From: Tillus elongatus
Lineage: Eukaryota; Arthropoda; Insecta; Coleoptera; Cleridae
Direction: 5' to 3'
DNA length: 64,000 nucleotides
NCBI GenBank assembly: GCA_964006375.1
Contig: OZ023265.1
Coordinates: 163,086,118 to 163,150,117 of the forward strand
Shown here: piece after piece, positions 26,298 through 39,400 of the stretch
Position numbering within the stretch: the stretch's first letter is position 1
Layout of the letters: every line of letters starts with the position of its first letter
Made by a program: the position numbers and the translations under genes
Notes under the pieces: model-generated
Told to the model about the DNA's origin: nothing
Seen by the model: the letters and a program-made list of their open reading frames with translations, nothing else
The model's database searches: none

Positions 26298-27129
26298 GGA
26301 ACTATGCTAAAGAATGTCTAACATACTTCAATGAGGTGCACAATTATGGGACAAGAGGTAAGAGTGACTTCTTTCTAGAACATAATAACACAAAGATGGG
26401 ACAAAATTCAGTCTTTTCAAGGGTGCTAAAGAATATAACTCACTTCCTAGTGATAGTAAAAACATAGAAAGTGTTAGGTTGTTTAAAACCAAAGTTAGAG
26501 AGTACCTGACCAAAATATAGATAGTTTTAGTTTTAAAGTGTTACCATTCATGTCGTGCAATCAGTTGTTTGATAAAATTTTTGTGATAAAAGTATATTAG
26601 TAATAAGCGTTTTAAGACTGAGTTTTATATTAGCAATAAGTTTGTTGCTTTGCATTTATTTTTATTGTAATTTTTATATGTAGCATTTTTTGCTAAATAA
26701 ACGTTATTATTATTATTATTATATTATTACTGTATGAAGTTCGCTGAATATTTTCTTGTGTTGCTCCTAATGTCTTTGAAATGTTTCTTATGGAATTGTT
26801 TGGATTTTCTTCTATAGCAAGTAAAATATTCAATTCTGCATTTTCATCTACGTTCACAGCAGTTATTTTTCTGCTTTGTAACTTTGACGTTTCTTGAAAC
26901 TTGCTGTATATAGATGTGAACGTTTTTCGAGTTGGGACATGCATACCGGGATTATCTTGTATCATATTTCTAAAGGCAGCGCGACAATTTAAATTATTTT
27001 TAATATAATAACTTAAAATAATTCTTCTTTCTCTGTCTGAGTACGGCATTTTTACTTACTAAACAATACAACTACAACAATATTGACAGAATGTCACTGT
27101 CAGTTATTTGTTTTCAATTAAAAGCGTGG

Positions 27130-28374
27130 TATCCTAGGACTTCTTGATTTGTAACAGTTGTTTAAGTTCGTATATTAGAAACAGATCTCAATTTATATCC
27201 GTGTTAGGTTACGAATCTATCCCTTACGAATTACTATCAGGTGTACCCCAAGGATCCCACCTTGGACCACTATTATTTCTTGTATACGTTAATGATATAA
27301 ATACTTGTTTTCAATTCTGTAAATTTTTGATGTATGACGACGACCTCAAATTATTTATTCCTATTAATTGTGAACAAGACTGTTTGTGTTTACAGACCGA
27401 CCTTAACAACTGAACTAATTATTGTAGCATAAATCAGCTTTACCTTAATTTAGATAAGTGTAGTGTTATAACTTTTACCCGTGGGAAACTATGGCAAGAG
27501 TTTCCGTATCTCTTAGATAATAATATTATTACACGGGTCACTTATGTAAAAGATCTAGGTGTTACCTTTGACAGCAAGCTACTGTTCTACAGACATATTG
27601 ACAATCTTGCTACTGACAGTTATCGTATGCTGCGGCTTATCATGCGGCAGGGTGCAGTTTTTTACAATAAAAAATGTTTTATCTCATTATACAATGCGTA
27701 TGTTGCCAGCAAATTAAAATTTGCGTCTTTTGTATGGAATCCCCAGTATCTTATTTACAAGGATCGTCTAGAAAAGATACAAAATAGATTTTTAAGGTTT
27801 TTGTGCTTTAAACTTAAGTTAGAATTTAATAATGATTACAAAATTATGCGATATTGTTTTGAAATTCTATCATTGGAAGAAGGCCGGCTTGTCTCAGATT
27901 GTCTTTTCCTTTTTAAAATAGTAAACGGTTTGATAGACTCTCCGGAACTTCTAAGTCAGATACGTTTCAATGTTCCAAATCGACTTCTCAGGGTGGCTAA
28001 ACCATTTTCCTTGCCCTTTAGCAGAACTAACGCTGCTCTAAATTCGCCGCAGTCAAGAATGTTGAGAGCGGGTAATGAGTTCTCAGCTATCGACATGTTC
28101 AGTGGCCCATTGCTCGGGTATAAAAAAGCTCTGAAAGTCCGACTATTGTTGTTGCCTTGATTTTTTTGAGTCTTTATTTCCCCCCATATTATAAGTGTGT
28201 GCACAAGTATGTGCATATTGTATTTACAACTTAAATTATATATTGTTTTGATTTGTTTTTAGAATAATGAATGATGTTTTTGTTATCACTGCTATATTTG
28301 TATTTGTATACTCTGTATGTGATCCTATTTTGGGGGCAACCCCGTTGGTATCCAAATAAATAAATAAATAAAAT
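27130..28374 (+). mobile_element. LINE-E, 5'-truncated, inserted in the mariner-like element
   Basis: RT text starts with the RSQFISVLGYESIPYELLSG region, then VPQGSHLGPLLFLVYVND and FLMYDDDLKLF, where the catalytic YADD has become YDDD. A stop at 27413 and frameshifts break it. The longest remaining frame, 27627-28160, covers the thumb and C-terminus. The 3' tail is (AAAT)n at 28352-28374, ending at the right inverted repeat of the mariner-like element. Confidence 0.85.
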
Positions 28375-28375
28375 A

Positions 28376-28672
28376 TTTGATGATAACGTTTCAAATGTGA
28401 ATATTTCAAAAACTATTCATTTTAGGTATACGGTATGTTATATAAATTATGCTTAGAATTTTACGTGGAATCGAAAAATAAATTCATATATAGGGTGATC
28501 CATTGAAAAAAATGAACTTTTTGGTTTTCCCTGTATACTGATCATTTTTCAATTTTTTTTTATATGTAGAAAAAAAGTACTTTTTAGCACCTACATAACC
28601 ATACTTTCAATTTTTTTGGGACACTTAAAATAACAAAGTTAAAGAGGGGCGACATTATAAAGAACCACCTGG
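28376..28672 (-). repeat. Right long terminal inverted repeat of the mariner-like element
   Basis: Reverse-complement partner of 24016-24309. It begins right after the (AAAT)n tail of LINE-E. Confidence 0.9.
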
Positions 28673-28674
28673 TA

Positions 28675-29480
28675 CAAAACATGAATGCACAAAAAAGAAA
28701 CAAACAAAACAGGTAATGAAATAAGCAGATGTTTGAGAAGGTCGTGCAACACATTTCTACTAGAAAACAAAACATTTTTGACAAAGACAATCGTAAAATA
28801 ACAAATATAGACAAGTTGAAAAACTATAATATAAAAATGTCATTCCTACACACCTTCTCTTATGTGCAATATTTTTTAATGGTACTCAATAAAAACACAA
28901 AATTATGAAAAAACTTAATAAAAACCACAGTTTTGTTCATGGCAAATAACTAATCAATATTATATTATCTTTTTGTTTCATTAAATGTCAGATGACCTCG
29001 GATCTACTGAATACTGAAAAAAGAAGTAGATAGACCAGCAAACATTAAGTAAAAACTATGTAAATATTGAATACCAATAAAAATAATGAATAAAACATGG
29101 TTCAAAAAGAAAAAACTTCAACTAAACCATAATCAAGACAGATTTTGAGAAATCGTAAATATGGATATATAAAAATTAACTTGGTCAGAGGTGACCATTT
29201 AGCTTAGACATTGTTTCAGCCAATTATGTTGAAAAGTAGTGCTAGTATGATTAATTTATAAAGCTATTCGGCTATAAATACTCTCAAAGCTTTTTTAGTT
29301 TTGCGATCAAATCTATAAGCATATTCTACTTAATATTATAGTAACATATTTGTTGGATATGATATTATGGAGGCGGATACTTGATGTAAATTCATTATCA
29401 ACTTAGGTAAATGAACAAATTGATTTACACTATTTTATAGAATGTATATGTATAACTGTTGCAGTTTCGCTGAAGTGCCT
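28675..29480. other. Unannotated AT-rich region
   Basis: No gene, RNA or repeat family was recognised. Confidence 0.5.
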
Positions 29481-30558
29481 AATTTCTTAGCAGCCGCTTC
29501 TGCAATTGATGTGACATGTTTGTGCCAATTGAGATTTCGATCTATGGAAATGCCAAGTGAAAAGGACTCATTACTTTGAATAACCTGGTTGTTCATTGTG
29601 ATGGGTCTAGGGCTGGTGTATCCCTTATGAGATAGAAAGCAAGACTAAGATTTCTACTTCCCCAGTCCAATATTTTTTGGAGATACACAGAGACAGAACC
29701 CTCCATGAGTCTGCGATCCTCATCTAATTGGGCTAAAGAGACAGGCTTAGAATGTTGTATATTTGAGTGGAGGGTACTGTCGTTCACGTAACTGTGAACT
29801 GGGTTGGATGTGCTAGAGAGGAGGTCATTGATGTGGAGAAGAAACAAAGTAGGGGCTAAAGCTGAACCTTGATGGACTCCTGCATTAATTAGAATGGCCA
29901 TCCACGACAACAGAAATGCTCCGGTTGAAGAGGAAATTTGCTGTCCAGGTATAGAGTTTTGGTGGTAGGCCATAGGGCGGACGTTTATTAAGCAGCACTG
30001 CGTGCCAGACCTGGTCTAATGCTTTGGATATGTCTAGAGCGACAATCTGGGATTCACCGTGTAGTTCCATAGACTTGTTTGGGTGACAAAGGAATGAGGT
30101 CGGCAGTTGATCTGCGCTGATGAAATCCATACTGCCTGTCATGGATTAGACTGTGTTTTTCAACAAATTTTAGTAATTTAGTGTTTATATACTTTTCCAT
30201 CACTTAAGAGATGACTGAAAGGAGAGAAATAGGCCTGTAGTTGCTAGGAAGCGCTTTGGATCCTTTCTTGGGGACGGGTTGTACTCGAGCAGTTTTCCAG
30301 TTACTAGGGAATATGCCTCTATTGTATGATGTCTGAAACAGACAAGTCAGGACAGGAGCAAGTTGTGGTGCGCATTTTTTGAGAACAATAGCTGGGATCT
30401 CGTCAAGGCCAGAGGCTTCCCTGGTATTAAGAGAAGAGAGCATCTTTCCTACATTGTTAGTTTTGAAAATGACATCCGTCATTTTATGCACGACATTGGG
30501 TACTGTCAGTGGTTGAACATTTGAAGGTGGGTTGAGAGTAGAATTGCCGGCAAACAAG
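29481..30558 (-). mobile_element. LINE-A copy 3, truncated at both ends
   Basis: Minus-strand LINE-A covering the linker and RT. 30557-30204 encodes SNWKTARVQPVPKKGSKALP and NYRPISLLSV. Then comes ALDISKALDQVWHAVLLNK, and HSYVNDSTL, where YADD is changed to YVND. It keeps the region deleted in copy 2. Both the 3' UTR and the 5' part are missing, and the catalytic box is lost. Confidence 0.88.
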
Positions 30559-31149
30559 CTTTGTCAAGATGACATGATGAATCATTGCCATCTCATGATC
30601 ACTTTTGAGCAAAATGATTTAGAAAGCTAATTTAAATGTTCATAATTATTATCCTCAAAACCTTTTTGAGTATCCACAGTTTAGAAACTAAAGCGAAAAG
30701 TTTAAATTTGATTGGAAAAAGGATATTCCACAGTCATTATTTTATAGTGAACGTGGAGGAAGGACCCTCAACTCTCCAGCTTAATGGCCAAGGCATCTTG
30801 TGATGTTTTAACACCTAACAAACCTCGAAATCAGTTACAGTAAACTGATTTTAAACTGATTTTATTAGACACACATACTTACAAGGCTTAGTTTAATTTC
30901 GTTCCCATGCTGATGATTCTTAAACAGAATATATACACAATGACAGCAAGCTAAGACATATGAAAATAACTTTACCATGATTTGCTTGTGTTGTTTACGG
31001 TATGTAGACAGAGAAAGCGAATTATGGCATGCAATAGTAACTTAATCATGATTTAATTGAGTGATTTTCTTATTGAACACATGCTATAGATATGATAACT
31101 TTCACAGAAAAGGAAACACAACATTTTAATCACTGCATATGTCTTTTAG
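30559..31149. other. Unannotated AT-rich region
   Basis: Nothing recognised. Confidence 0.5.
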
Positions 31150-31925
31150 AATTTGTATCTGTCATATTTTCCAAGGCAAGAGTTACAATACTTAACTTTG
31201 ATTTTTCTTATGGACGCCATATTGGATTTTGGCATTTTTAAAAAGCCTTTTTTTTCTGATTACAATGATATATCACACGACACGATCACATCTCATCTGC
31301 TATCAAAATTTGAAATAAATCGTTTCTGCGAAGAGTGCTTTGGAAGGAACCCATTAATTTGTTTATCGATCAAAATATTGACAGTTCAGCCAAACTTTGA
31401 TGTTTATAGCGTTTCTGTACATTGTGTCTGTAGCATTTATTCAAAAATCATGAGTTTTACAAATGAAGAAAAACTCGGGACGCAGCAAGTGCGTTATGGT
31501 AGTGAATTTTTATTAAATGCTTCAAATTTAAATAACTCAATTTTCTATAAACTTAGAGAGTTTAATTTCAATACGTAGTAAGGTTTTTCCTAAGGCAAGA
31601 TATCCACAAAATTTCATTAAAATAACTTTGTAATTTTCGGAGAAAAAAATTTTTTTCGAAAGAAAATTTAAAATTTGAATAACTCAATTTTCTCTAAACT
31701 TAGAAAGTTGAATTTTGGTACGTAGTAAGGTTGAGGCAACATATATAGTAAATTTCATTAAAACAGCTTTGTTACTTTCGGAGAAAAAAAATTTTTCGAA
31801 AGAAAACTCAAAATTTTTCCGGAAAACCCCGTGTGATTTTTCTGGATAACGAACTCATCCAAGCCATTAATAAAAGACAGGCACTTGCCAAGTTTCATCG
31901 AAATCGGTTAATTATTTTTTGAGTT

Positions 31926-32125
<200 letters not shown>

Positions 32126-33073
32126 ATATAAAAATTAAACCTATTTACAAATGAACTTTACAAATGAACTTTAATAAGATATTATGCTGTGACAATACCT
32201 CTCTCAAGCACCCTAAAATATAATCAAAATGTGCACAGTTATATATGTTTTATTTCTTTTTCCCTTGTCTTAATACACTACATATTTTATGACAATCGAT
32301 TTAATTTACTTATTTGATTTCATAAATAGTCGGTTAATAGTGACTTGGAATGAAGTAGACACCACATCTTCAAACATATTAAGAGAATATGAGTAAATCA
32401 ACAGCAACTGGGAATGAATTCGGTCAGTCCCCCAGCCACGTGGTTAAAAAACACTGTTTGTATGAGTGGTTACAACTCTACCTCTAAATAAAAGGACTGT
32501 AACAGCGGCAGAAGCAGAAGTCAATGGAAGGTGTGTGTATTCGCAAAGAAACTATTGACTATTAATAACAACAATTGACTAAAAACGCTGCGAGTTGTAA
32601 GAAAAAAAAAATTATACTACAGAGGTGATAAATGATAATAAATTACAATAGGGTTATATATAATCGTAAATGCTTCCAATGATTAACAATCAGTGAATTC
32701 AGTATTATTGACATTTCTCTAAAAGTTAAAAATGAATTTCATGAGTCAATGACTAACAGAAGCATTGACTAACCAACAGCAACCACATACTTATGATTTA
32801 AACATAAATGTTTCAAATTTGAATAGCTCAATTTTCTGTAACCCTAGAAAGCTGAATTTTGGCACATAGTTAGGTATTTCCCGAAGCAATATGTAGACCA
32901 AATTTTATCGAAATTTTCGGGAAAAAAAATTTTTTTGAAAGAAAACTCAAAATTTTCCCGGAAAACCCCGTCCGATTTTCCTGGCCAACGAACTTATCCA
33001 TGCCATTAATAAAAGAAAGGCACTTGCCGAGTTTCATCTAAATCAGTTAATTATTTTTTGAGTTATCAGACGG

Positions 33074-33077
<4 letters not shown>

Positions 33078-33146
<69 letters not shown>
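33078..33146. repeat. (TA)n microsatellite in HINE-like copy 3
   Basis: TA tract of about 69 bp. Confidence 0.97.
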
Positions 33147-33149
<3 letters not shown>

Positions 33150-33965
33150 ATATAAACATTCAAACTGACCCCGGATATGGGTTCTAGGGGTCCTAATTCG
33201 CGCTCATTTGAAAGAATTTTTGCAAAGTCTCACCATCGATACCTCTCTATTAGTGAATTTTTTTAATAAAAATTCACTAAAAAGAAACGTGGTAAAAATG
33301 TATTATCTACCTAAATAACAGAAATGCTACAGTTACTAGTGAAAACTATTTAAATGATTATCATGAAAGGCGGCAACCATAATATTTTGATTTTAACAGA
33401 CTAGATCGTAATATAAAAGAATATGGTTCATTTGCAAAACCCAAAAGCAAGTATGGCAGTAGAATAAGCGACATTGACGAAAATCTAGTACTACAATCTA
33501 GTCCATTAAATTAAGAATAGTGTGATTGCCACGTTTTCGGACATTCATTTAAATAGTTTTCACTAGTCTAGCGGTTCTATTATATTGGTAATACATTTTT
33601 ATCATGTCTCTCTCTTCTTTATTTGCAAAACTCATGATTTTTTAATAAATGCCACAGAGACAATGTACAGGAATACTATAAACATCAGAGTTTGGCTGAA
33701 CTGTCAATATTTTCATTGTTAAACAAATTTATTGCCCTCCCTTCCAAAGCACTCTTCGCAGAAATTATTTTTTTTTTCAAATTTTGATAGCAGGTAAAAT
33801 GTGATCGTATCGTGTGATATATCATTGTAATCAGAAAAAAGGCTTTTAAATAAAAATGCAAAAATCCAATATGGCGTCCATAAGAAAATTCAAAGTTAAG
33901 TATTGTAACTCTTGCATCAAGAACGCCTTGGAAAATATGATGACATATTTAGATTGCCCATAAAA

Positions 33966-34640
33966 AAGTGTCCCAACAATGGCATAGTGAAAAAAGTCTA
34001 GTTCTTTCTGTATTCGCTTGAAAAGAAAAAATCTAAAATTGAAAATTTCCGTTTTTTCGAATAATTAATAAACTAAAAATGTCATTCGAATCAGCATCAA
34101 AACGTGCAACTTTGCCCTAATTTAACCATCCTCGTAACTCTTACAGTTTACAAGATCCCAATGGTGAAACTCGAATTTGAACCAGCCTATATGCTATTAG
34201 CAAAAATAAATAAATGACTACACAATCTCAAATAACTTTTTTTGAACACAAGAAAAAACTTATGACAAATTGTTCGCGCATGATGATGTTTGGTAAGCAC
34301 AAATTTAGTAAAATGAACTATGAAAAAAACTTTTATTTCAAAATACAGGCATATTCAGAAATATTTGACAATCTGGCAACCTTGCAGTGCTTCTCTTCAT
34401 GATGTCATTCCACTCTTATCTTAAAAATAATATATTGACTAGTGCACAATAGTTATTTTGTGTATCATCTTGATGGACGAATAACATTATTCTATTATTA
34501 TTATGATATCCTAGCAATTTATTTGAGAGCAAAGCGAAGCAGACAAAATATTTAAAGTGTTTCGTTTTCTGAGAAACATGATGATATGTAATTGTTAATG
34601 TGTACATGTATAAACTAGCAGTGTAAAAGAAAAAAAGCGT
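33966..34640. other. Unannotated region downstream of the last recognised MFSD1 exon
   Basis: No convincing terminal coding exon could be picked out on the minus strand here, although the missing MFSD1 C-terminal exon could lie in it or further left. Confidence 0.4.
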
Positions 34641-34648
34641 CTACTTAC

Positions 34649-34778
34649 AGGAGCACCTATTCTGTACAGATAACGGTTGCGCATATTATAATCGGAACTT
34701 ACTCTCATGAAATCATTTTGATTGGTTGGGCTCCCCTGTGAATCCAGTATCTTCTCTCTTTGCAGCACTTCCACTGTT
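34649..34778 (-). CDS. MFSD1: MFSD1 exon i (C-terminal tail)
   Basis: Acceptor TTATTGTAG and donor CCT then GTAAGTAG bound 130 bp. Its first base completes the split CAA codon left by exon h. It encodes a hydrophilic tail with QREKILDSQGS and SDYNMRNRYLYRIGAP, an ending that resembles insect MFSD1 tails as I remember them. It ends in phase 0, so a short last exon is still missing. Confidence 0.75.
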
Positions 34779-36382
34779 CTACAATAATAAAAAATCTCTA
34801 TTAGCTCATATACAAGCCCCCAGAACAAATTTTGATAGCATCTCAGGTCGGGATTAAACTGTGGAATGTGGTTACCATTGCTAACCACTAGGAACATATG
34901 AAATTTTCGATATCATTTCGGCACACAACAAGTGCGTTATAGTAGTGAATTTTCATAAGAATTGTACACTATATTATATGGCTTTTTTTTCTCCCTCAGG
35001 GCTCGTCCACGGCTTTGCCGCACCGATAGCACTGCAACCTTTGGCTTATTGTGCATGTCCTTTTTTTTCTTCTTCCCTCAGGACTCGTCTGCGGCTTTGC
35101 CGCCCTGGTAGGACTGCAACCTTTGGCTTACTGTCCATGTCCTTAGTCTTTTCACTCCACCCATTCCAAAATCACTCTGCCTTGAACTAGTCTGCACAGC
35201 GATTGGTAGGGTGAAGTTTTGTAATGCTCTCTCTCCGGTCTAGACTGACCATATATCAGTTGTCTTTTGCGGTCCAGAGATTTACATTAGCACAAGATGT
35301 GCTGGGCTGATTCCTCCCCCTCGCCGCAGAGTCTGCATGCGAGGTCCCCATCGAACCGCCCCATTTTATGCAGGTGTCCCGTCAAGAGACCTGTTATGTT
35401 TCTGAGCTGTCCTCTGCTAAGATTTAGCAGCTCTCTTTGAACTGGGTTCGCCAATTATTGACCTCCCATGTCTGAGTCCTGGACAGTCTGCCCAGTACAT
35501 CTTGTGTTGGTTTCTGACCCAGGACTTAATAGCTCCCCTGGCAGTGCTTTTTGTCACCCCCAGAGCCGGTTCTGGTCCCATAAATGGTTCTGCCGACCCT
35601 CTCTTCGTGAGATTATTAGCTTCTTCATTGGCTTCGACCCCCAAGTGACCCGGCACCCAGATGAGGGTGACCTCATTCTGCCCAGCCAGGTCGCTTGTCT
35701 CGTCTCGGCACTCACTCACCAGCCAGGAATTTACATGTGGGCTACTTAGGGCCTTAAGGGCTGTCTGTGGCTATGAGGATCCACTTGTTGGTGTAGCATC
35801 TCCTCTTCGTCTCCCGCACACAGTGCAAGATTGCGTACATTTCGGCCTGAAGACTGTTGCATGGGCTCCGAGGGAAATACTATGACTCACCCTCGATTCT
35901 TCCGAATAAACACCTGCCCCCGTCACACGTTCCCCGCCGGATCTGTCCGTGAACCAGACGAGCGCGGCCCGTGGTATGCCCAGCGTCTCCTCCCGCCATG
36001 CCTCGCGGTCGGGGATTTCCACTGTAAAGTTGTTTTCACTGCAGATTCGCAGGCTCGTGAAGTCTGACCTCATTTCAAGCATGGGCTCCTTCATGATCTC
36101 CTGAATTTTGCAGTGACCCCTGAAGCCTGGGTTGATCTTCAGTCTACCATTGCAGGCTAGTCTGTATAGTATATGGCATATTAGTAAAATTAATACTTTA
36201 CACGTACACAGACCTTGAAGATACATTTTAGAGGTCCTAGTACGCACACATTTGAAGAATTCTTTCGAAAGTGTTACCATCGATCTCTCTATCAAGCCTA
36301 TAATGCCTTTCTCAGATAATATTGGATACAGCACTAAAGCAAATAAATTCACTTGCTGTTACAATTATTTTTTATGTCTATA

Positions 36383-36461
<79 letters not shown>

Positions 36462-39400
36462 CACAAGATAAGTAAGTATCATGGGGGTGGTTTCTTAATT
36501 AATTAACATACTACATAAACTTAACAGTAGAGAAGACATTTATATCGTGTTAACAGCCATAAGTTTGATTAAAAAATCACTTCTAACTGTATGCACACAA
36601 AAATTAGTAAAACAGATTTATGAAATCTAATAAAAAAACAGCACTTTACTTATATTATTTGAAATAAATCAATAGGAATTCGTGGCGATTTCGCAATTCG
36701 CGAGTGTATGAACCTAGCTTTTGTCCAAGACTACACTGAAATCCGGTCAACCGCAAGCAAGTCGCTTGTAAATTAACATCGTTAGGCTTGGACGGTTAAC
36801 AAACGTAGATATGTCTAATTTTAAGCAGCAGACTGTACTGTTTGAAATATAAATATGAGAAATACAAAAATAAGCTTTAAAGTGCTATTTATTTTTAAAA
36901 AAATTATCCAACTAACCTGCGAAATCATGGATAATACAAATGATGGATCTAGTAACTTATCTATCAGTAGGTATCGTTCTCATTTGAAAGTACAGTCTTG
37001 ATACTTGCAAAGAACAATGACGCCCGAGGTACTAAATTTAACACAACGAACCTAACAATTATTGTCTTTCGCACAGAGACCAACTGTAAAAATGCCGATA
37101 CTGTTACTGTTACTACATAATGCATTTGTTATTTCCCCGGGTTATACAATAATAATCTCTAAGTGGTCCTGTCGTGGCTCAATTAAGAAACATTAAAAAC
37201 CGAGTGTTAACACTGCTCTTAGAATATGATTTACTGATAAGTAAACTTGGAGAACCCAAATCCCCACTACACATTTTAAAAACCTGACGATCGTTTCACT
37301 AACCAAGTTAGCGTCATCAGAGGATGAAAAATTGTGAATTCGGGTAGGAGGAAAATTATTTTACATCAGCGCCACCTATAAATTACGTTTAATCTATTCT
37401 GCTTAAGCTTCTAAACAAAAATCATCCTTGACTTAGGTCGTTAAGTTTTTACGATTACAAAAATTATTTTCCGTCCTCAAATTTTAATCTCCCAAGGTTT
37501 CATAATAGTACCTCCATTATCTCAAAATCTGTCTACTTTTCGAAATTTTTTAATCGAAGAAAAATTGTTTAGAAATGACAGGTAATACTGAAAAAATACT
37601 TTTTAAAGTTCCTGCCTTCGAATAATTTCTTTTGACGCCAGCGCCACCTACAATCTGCATATGACATATCTACGTTATTCTGCTAAACCTAGCCACTCAT
37701 AGCCGCAGTCATTTGTTTTTTACAAAGTTGAAAAATTCATAATCGTTACCAGGATATGTGACTTGGATGTATAAGTGTTCCTGTTTAGGAAGCTTATCAC
37801 AAATCAGTTTTTATATTCCTGAATAAACGAACGGTGCAGTTCATTTTCAAGAATCGTGGAAGAATAACTGGATAAAATAGCTTGCCTGAGATTTTTTCAG
37901 AAAACCTTTGAGCTCTGCACATGAGTTACATTCTTTGTTAAGGAGCTATTCTCATATTTAATTCTTCCATTTTCATTAAAAAAATAATAATAATAATAAT
38001 AAACCATCTGTGTTGCGCACATATGTTTAATGTCACATGCCAGTGCTACATGCGTCCCGCACGTAACATTTATTTGATGTCTAATGTTATGGGCACAGCG
38101 CACATAGCAATAACAAGTGCCAACGAATATTTGGGTTAATTAACTTTTTTTAAGTTTCAACAACACACCACGAGGGCTCACAGCCTAAATACTATCGTAC
38201 CGTGGGTGTCGACAAGGAGAAAAGAGGCAACTTGTTAATTCTGGACTTGCAGGTTTGGAGAAGAAGGAAAAACAAGTGCTGTCAAGGAGTTCCTCAACTT
38301 GGAAGTCCTCGGGACAAAAGAGCGGGCATAATAAGATGTTCTATGTATGGTGACCTGGACAGTAAAAAGGTGCATTCGCTCTGTTCCCCTGATATATCTG
38401 TTGGGGGCAGCAGGTGGAGGAACTATGGAAGAAAGCTCCCTTGAGCAGTGCCCGTGCAGATATCTATAAAAGAGAGAGGGGTCACAAACGGCACGTCGGT
38501 GGGCAAGGGGTAGCATGCTTTGGGTGAGGGTAGGGTCACTGATGAGACGTATAGCTCTCTTCTGAATGGAGTCCAGGATAACGAGTTTAGAAGCGGCAGC
38601 GGCACCCCAGATGTGGGAGCAGTATTCGAAGTTTGGCCTTATTTGTGAAGTATATAAGGTATAGAGATTAGCTGGTGAAAAGTATTTGCGAGCCTGGAAG
38701 AGGAAAACTAATTTCTTAGCAGCCGCTTCTCTAATTGATGTGACATGTTGGTGCCAATTGAGATTTCGATCCACAGGAATGCCAACAAGTGAAAGGGGCT
38801 CGTTACTTTGATTAACTTAGTTGTTCATTGTGATGGATATAGGGCTGGTGTATCTCTATGAAATAGAAAGCAAGACAGATTTGGTAGAGTTGAATTGTAC
38901 AAGATTTGTACTTCCCCAGTCTAATATTTTTTGGAGATCCACAGAGACAGAACCCTCCATGAGCCTGCGATCCTCATCTAATTGGGCTAAAGAGACAGGC
39001 TTAGAATATTGTATATTTGAGTGGAGGGTGCTGTCGTCCACGTAACTGTGAACTGGGTTGGATGTGCTAGAGAGGAGGTCATTGATGTGGAGAAGAAACA
39101 AAGTAGGGGCTAAAGCTGAACCATGAGGGACTCCTGCATTAATTAGAATGGCCCTCCACGACAACAGAAATGCTCCGGTTGGAGAGGAAATTTGCTGTCC
39201 ACATACAGAGTTTTGGTAATAGGCCATAGGGCGGAAGTTTATTAAGCAGCGCTGTGTGCCAGACCTGGTTGAATGCTTTGGATATGTCTAGAGCGACAAC
39301 CTGGGATTAACCGTGTAGTTACACAGACTTGTTCCAAGAATGGGTGACAAAGGAAAGGAGGTCGGGAGTTGATCTGCGCTGACAGAATCCATACTGCCTG

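Larger units (their letters stand above)
34918..36350 (+). mobile_element. Diverged HINE-like element split by an R1-like LINE
   Basis: 34918-34984 has the HINE 5' signature (GTGCGTTATAGTAGTGAATT), and about 36205-36300 resembles HINE block B (GAGGTCCTAGTACGC, TTACCATCGATCTCTCTATC). The stretch between is the R1-like copy 1. The (TA)n at 36384-36459 lies after block B here, unlike in the other copies. Confidence 0.5.

Noticed and set aside
31153..31578. A 141-codon open frame
   Set aside because: It runs from the foldback arm into the HINE-like element, so it is a chance fusion.
34850..34890. tRNA-like A and B box pattern on the minus strand
   Set aside because: The B box has mismatches, there is no clear body, tail or target duplication, and it could be chance.
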